A stretch of DNA of 64,000 nucleotides from Cellvibrionales bacterium UBA4451. GTDB lineage: Bacteria; Pseudomonadota; Gammaproteobacteria; Pseudomonadales; Porticoccaceae. Positions 60,892-64,000 of the stretch are shown here, in pieces. The stretch lies in the NCBI GenBank assembly GCA_002390285.1, contig DGPB01000016.1, positions 1 to 64,000 on the forward strand, read 5' to 3'. Each line of letters begins with the position of its first letter. The first letter of the stretch is position 1. A program made the position numbers and the translations under genes. The notes beneath the pieces are model-generated. The model worked only from the letters and a program-made list of their open reading frames with translations, ran no database searches and was not told the DNA's origin.

Positions 60892-63309
60892 ATGAGTGAA
60901 GAGCAGAGCTACGATTCGTCGAGCATTAAGGTACTAAAAGGCCTGGATGCAGTTCGTAAACGCCCCGGAATGTATATCGGTGATACCGACGACGGTACTG
61001 GGTTACATCATATGGTGTTCGAGATTGTCGATAACTCCATCGATGAGGCTTTGGCCGGCCACTGCTCAGAAATTATGGTGACCATCCACCCCGATGAATC
61101 TGTTTCTGTATCAGATAATGGTCGTGGTGTTCCCACAGAAATCCATGAAGAGGGTGTGTCCGCAGCTGAAGTGATTATGACCGTGCTTCATGCAGGTGGT
61201 AAATTCGACGAGAATAGCTATAAAATTTCTGGTGGCCTACATGGCGTAGGTGTCTCCGTGGTGAATGCGCTCTCGAAGGAGCTGCGTTTGACCATTAGGC
61301 GGGGCGGAAATGTCCACGAACAGCACTACAGTCACGGCGTGCCGCTGGCTCCTCTGGCCGTGGTGGGTCAAACAACAAGTACGGGGACAGAAGTACACTT
61401 TGTACCGTCCACTGAGACCTTTACTAATATCCGTTTTCACTATGAAATCTTGGCTAAACGGCTGAGAGAGCTGTCATTCCTTAATTCTGGTGTGCGTATC
61501 GTCTTAAAAGACGAGCGCACTGGAAAAGAAGATATCTATCAGTATGAGGGTGGCCTGAAAGCTTTTGTTGAGTACCTTAACACCAACAAAACACCCATTA
61601 ATCAGGTCATGCATTTTGATGCTCATCGTGATGATGGTGTTAGTGTTGAGGTGGCACTGCAATGGAATGATAGCTATCAGGAGCATATTTTTTGCTACAC
61701 CAACAACATTCCACAACGCGATGGTGGTACTCACCTAGCGGGGTTCAGATCGGCGCTCACTCGAAGTCTCAACACCTATATTGAAAAAGAAGGATTCGGT
61801 AAGACCAGCAAGGTCAGCACTACAGGAGATGATGCCCGGGAAGGGTTAACGGCTATTGTTTCGGTAAAAGTACCTGATCCCAAGTTTTCTTCTCAAACTA
61901 AGGATAAATTAGTTAGTTCAGAAGTAAAAACGGCTGTTGAGCAGGAAATGGGCAACAATTTTACCGACTATTTACTGGAAAACCCGAAAGAAGCAAAAAG
62001 TATCGTGATGAAAATGGTGGATGCTGCTCGGGCGCGTGAGGCCGCGCGGAAGGCGCGTGAAATGACGCGGCGAAAAGGCGCATTAGATATCGCCGGGCTT
62101 CCTGGAAAGCTGGCAGACTGTCAGGAAAAAGATCCTGCACTCTCAGAAATATATCTAGTGGAGGGTGATTCGGCAGGCGGCTCAGCTAAACAGGGTCGAG
62201 ATCGCAGAACTCAAGCCATATTGCCTTTGAAAGGTAAAATTCTTAATGTAGAGAAAGCGCGTTTTGACAAGATGCTGTCCAGTGTCGAGGTGGGAACCCT
62301 CATCAAAGCACTGGGTTGTGGTATAGGTACTGATGAATTTAATCCAGATAAGTTGCGATACCATACCATTCTGATCATGACAGATGCTGACGTGGATGGA
62401 TCACACATCCGAACATTACTGCTTACGTTCTTCTTCCGGCAGATGCGAGAGCTGGTAGAACGTGGGAATATTTACATTGCGCAGCCACCACTTTACAAAA
62501 TTAGCAAGGGTAAGCAGGAGCAATATCTTAAGGATGATCAAGCACTTACAGACTTTTTGACTCAATCTGCTTTAGAGAATTCTAGTCTACATGTCAATGC
62601 GGATGCACCTAGAATCAGCGGTAGTGCTCTAGAAGCGTTGGTGAATGATTTCCGTCGTGTGATGACGATTATTACACGTATGTCACGTGTTTATCCTGAG
62701 CGTATTTTACAAAAAATGGTCTATATGCCGGCTCTGAATAGTGACAGTCTTGGCGATAAAGCCCATGTGGAGGCCTGGTGCGAGGGTCTATCAGCGTCCC
62801 TAGAGCGGGAGAATTTGGCGGGGAGTAGTCGCTATCAAGTCACTGCTGAGGCAGATAAAGAGCGTCAGGTTTACCTTCCTTGCATAGAGATAACAGCCCA
62901 CGGTGTGCCAACCAGCTACCATTTCAACTATGATTTTTTCACCTCTGGTGAATATGGAGCAATTGTCTCACTCGGTAAGCAGCTCCAGGGCTTGATTGAG
63001 ACGGGTGCGTATATCCAGCGCGGTGAGCGCACTGAGCCCGTTGAGAGTTTCAGTATGGCGTTAGACTGGTTAATGAAGGAATCCCGTCGAGGTTACAGTA
63101 TTCAGCGCTATAAAGGGCTGGGTGAAATGAACCCGATTCAGCTGTGGGATACCACCATGAATCCGGAGGCTCGGCGGATGTTAAAAGTCACCATTGAGGA
63201 CGCTATAGCTGCTGATCAGATGTTTACTACCCTGATGGGCGATCAGGTAGAACCGCGTCGCGAGTTTATTGAAACAAATGCGTTAGCCGTCACTAACCTG
63301 GATATATAG
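60892..63309 (+). CDS. gyrB: DNA gyrase subunit B
   Basis: An 805-aa ATPase subunit of gyrase. The GHKL ATPase domain has DNSIDEALAGHC, SDNGRGVP and GGLHGVGVSVVNALS. The TOPRIM domain has VEGDSAGGSAKQGRDRRTQAILPLKGKILNVEKAR and DADVDGSHIRTLLLTFFFR. The long TOPRIM insert and C-terminal YKGLGEMNP segment give the E. coli-type length. It ends at a bidirectional terminator. Confidence 0.98.
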   Translation: MSEEQSYDSSSIKVLKGLDAVRKRPGMYIGDTDDGTGLHHMVFEIVDNSIDEALAGHCSEIMVTIHPDESVSVSDNGRGVPTEIHEEGVSAAEVIMTVLHAGGKFDENSYKISGGLHGVGVSVVNALSKELRLTIRRGGNVHEQHYSHGVPLAPLAVVGQTTSTGTEVHFVPSTETFTNIRFHYEILAKRLRELSFLNSGVRIVLKDERTGKEDIYQYEGGLKAFVEYLNTNKTPINQVMHFDAHRDDGVSVEVALQWNDSYQEHIFCYTNNIPQRDGGTHLAGFRSALTRSLNTYIEKEGFGKTSKVSTTGDDAREGLTAIVSVKVPDPKFSSQTKDKLVSSEVKTAVEQEMGNNFTDYLLENPKEAKSIVMKMVDAARAREAARKAREMTRRKGALDIAGLPGKLADCQEKDPALSEIYLVEGDSAGGSAKQGRDRRTQAILPLKGKILNVEKARFDKMLSSVEVGTLIKALGCGIGTDEFNPDKLRYHTILIMTDADVDGSHIRTLLLTFFFRQMRELVERGNIYIAQPPLYKISKGKQEQYLKDDQALTDFLTQSALENSSLHVNADAPRISGSALEALVNDFRRVMTIITRMSRVYPERILQKMVYMPALNSDSLGDKAHVEAWCEGLSASLERENLAGSSRYQVTAEADKERQVYLPCIEITAHGVPTSYHFNYDFFTSGEYGAIVSLGKQLQGLIETGAYIQRGERTEPVESFSMALDWLMKESRRGYSIQRYKGLGEMNPIQLWDTTMNPEARRMLKVTIEDAIAADQMFTTLMGDQVEPRREFIETNALAVTNLDI

Positions 63310-63324
63310 CGAGGCTGGGTAATA

Positions 63325-63354
63325 AAAAAGCTGGCTAAAATAGCCAGCTTTTTT
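63325..63354. terminator. Bidirectional terminator between gyrB and a small convergent gene
   Basis: A 13-bp stem, arms 63325-63337 and 63341-63353, with A/T runs on both sides. It serves gyrB on the plus strand and the small gene at 63366-63536 on the minus strand. Confidence 0.9.
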
Positions 63355-63365
63355 GGTACACAATG

Positions 63366-63536
63366 TTATACCTCGTGCTGGTGCCAGACATTCCCATCGT
63401 CCTTCCGGCGACCTGCGCTCTTCCTTCGATCGTCCTTACTCGGCTCGAAGCGAACATCATCTCTGCGGTCAGCCTTTTTTCTACGCTGCTCTTTGGGTTG
63501 TTCTGGGCCGTTATAAGTCCCGTTATCAAAAGTATT
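63366..63536 (-). CDS. Small charged protein with repeated DRR motifs
   Basis: A 56-aa hydrophilic protein starting MNTFDNGTYNGPEQPKEQRRK. It carries spaced basic/acidic motifs (KADRRDD, KDDRRKS, GRRKDD) around an RFEP segment, reminiscent of small 'DRR' proteins of Pseudomonas-like bacteria whose function is unknown. A GGA lies a few bases before the ATG at 63536; 63548 is an alternative. The convergent terminator with gyrB supports a real transcript. Confidence 0.6.
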   Translation of the reverse strand, partial: NTFDNGTYNGPEQPKEQRRKKADRRDDVRFEPSKDDRRKSAGRRKDDGNVWHQHEV

Positions 63537-63630
63537 CATGGCATCCATTCATCAGTTGTTAATGGTTAACAGGGTAAAAGAAGTTCAGGCGACAGTAAAT
63601 AGGAAGCCAGAATCTATTAATCGCGATTAT

Positions 63631-64000
63631 TTAGGTATGTGAAAGCGTTTTTTGGGTAGATTCAATCCAGCCTTTCACCTGTTCAGTTAGCTGCCGACTG
63701 TCCGCGCCAGTGGTATTTATCGGTTCACCAATAACCACGTGTATACGGCCTGGTCGTTTAATAAAAGTGTGGGCTGGCCAGCAGTATCCGGCATTCTGAG
63801 CCACCGGTAAAATGGGCGCGCCAGCAGCAATAGCAAGGGCTGCACCGCTACGGCCATAGTTTCCGGTCTGCCCTATAGGCGTTCGAGTGCCCTCGGGATA
63901 AATCAGCACATTATTACCCTGGGCCAGACGCTGTTTGCCTTGAGCTAATATTTGTTTCATCGCTTCTCTGGGGTTTCCTCGATTGATGGCAATGGGGTGC
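63631..64000 (-). CDS. plsC: 1-acyl-sn-glycerol-3-phosphate acyltransferase (partial, 5' end outside window)
   Basis: The C-terminal part, about 123 residues, of a PlsC-family lysophosphatidic acid acyltransferase. The window edge falls inside the gene; upstream of the internal Met at 63960 the frame stays open and reads HPIAINRGNPREA. The glycerol-3-phosphate-binding motif YPEGTRTP is present, with PILPVAQNAGYCWPA following. The catalytic HX4D would lie outside. A plsC-type gene next to gyrB is also found in Pseudomonas (lptA). Confidence 0.9.
   Translation of the reverse strand, partial: HPIAINRGNPREAMKQILAQGKQRLAQGNNVLIYPEGTRTPIGQTGNYGRSGAALAIAAGAPILPVAQNAGYCWPAHTFIKRPGRIHVVIGEPINTTGADSRQLTEQVKGWIESTQKTLSHT

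Noticed and set aside
1..64000. tRNA, rRNA, CRISPR, prophage or insertion-sequence elements
   Set aside because: I looked for tRNA arms, repeat-spacer arrays and transposase or integrase motifs and saw none; the only strong repeats are the SURF1 palindrome, parS sites, DnaA boxes and terminators.

Overview
This window reads as the replication-origin region of a gammaproteobacterial chromosome. Gene content and order closely follow the Pseudomonas oriC neighbourhood: polA/thrB/znuA-zur-znuCB; a cox cluster; aroE-hemF-tsaC-dprA-lysM-def-fmt-rsmB-trkA; glmS-glmU-atp-parBA-rsmG-mnmG; rpmH-rnpA-yidDC-mnmE; dnaA-dnaN-recF-gyrB-plsC. The moderate GC content and the lack of several Pseudomonas-specific genes suggest a marine relative, perhaps Cellvibrionales/SAR92-like. 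That placement is inference. I saw no rRNA, tRNA, CRISPR array, prophage or insertion sequence.

Layout. 1-300: apparent small-RNA gene downstream of polA with a sigma-E-like promoter and its own terminator, in the position of ErsA/Spot 42. 301-7271: polA, a divergent homoserine-kinase homologue that lacks its catalytic residues, and a zinc-uptake locus with a candidate Zur site. 7333-16241: cytochrome c oxidase of caa3 type (subunit II fused to cytochrome c) with its assembly factors (Sco, CtaA, CtaB, SURF1, Cox11). 16426-25058: mixed genes (MATE exporter, gamma-carbonic anhydrase, rhodanese, aroE, hemF, tsaC, purE, dprA, LysM protein). 25194-31885: a forward run def-fmt-rsmB-trkA-trkH-TPR-trmY. 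31951-37563: a small conserved protein, an orphan TRAP binding protein, a UvrD helicase, a HexR/RpiR regulator with a perfect operator-like palindrome, and a LapG-like cysteine protease. 37567-47966: glmS, glmU and the complete F1Fo ATP synthase operon. 48137-52340: parB, parA, rsmG, mnmG. 52430-52790: oriC candidate with a DnaA-box cluster beside an AT-rich stretch. 52888-56792: rpmH to mnmE, forward. 56793-63309: dnaA-dnaN-recF-gyrB with two perfect parS sites inside recF. 63366-64000: a small basic/charged protein and a partial plsC.

How the parts work together. ParA, ParB, two parS sites, the oriC candidate and DnaA lie within about 13 kb, so origin firing and origin segregation are encoded together. 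The ATP synthase and the caa3 oxidase supply aerobic energy conservation. Def, Fmt, RsmB, TsaC, MnmE, MnmG, RsmG, RnpA and L34 are translation functions that typically cluster near the origin.

Most striking observations: the ErsA-position sRNA; an apparent inversion of rpmH-mnmE relative to Pseudomonas that leaves DnaA boxes on both sides of the block; a perfect 21-bp inverted repeat inside the SURF1 gene; two parS palindromes embedded in recF that encode the same peptide; the homoserine-kinase pseudoenzyme; and a bacterial TrmY homologue. None is a wholly new multi-gene system. The window is mostly core genome.
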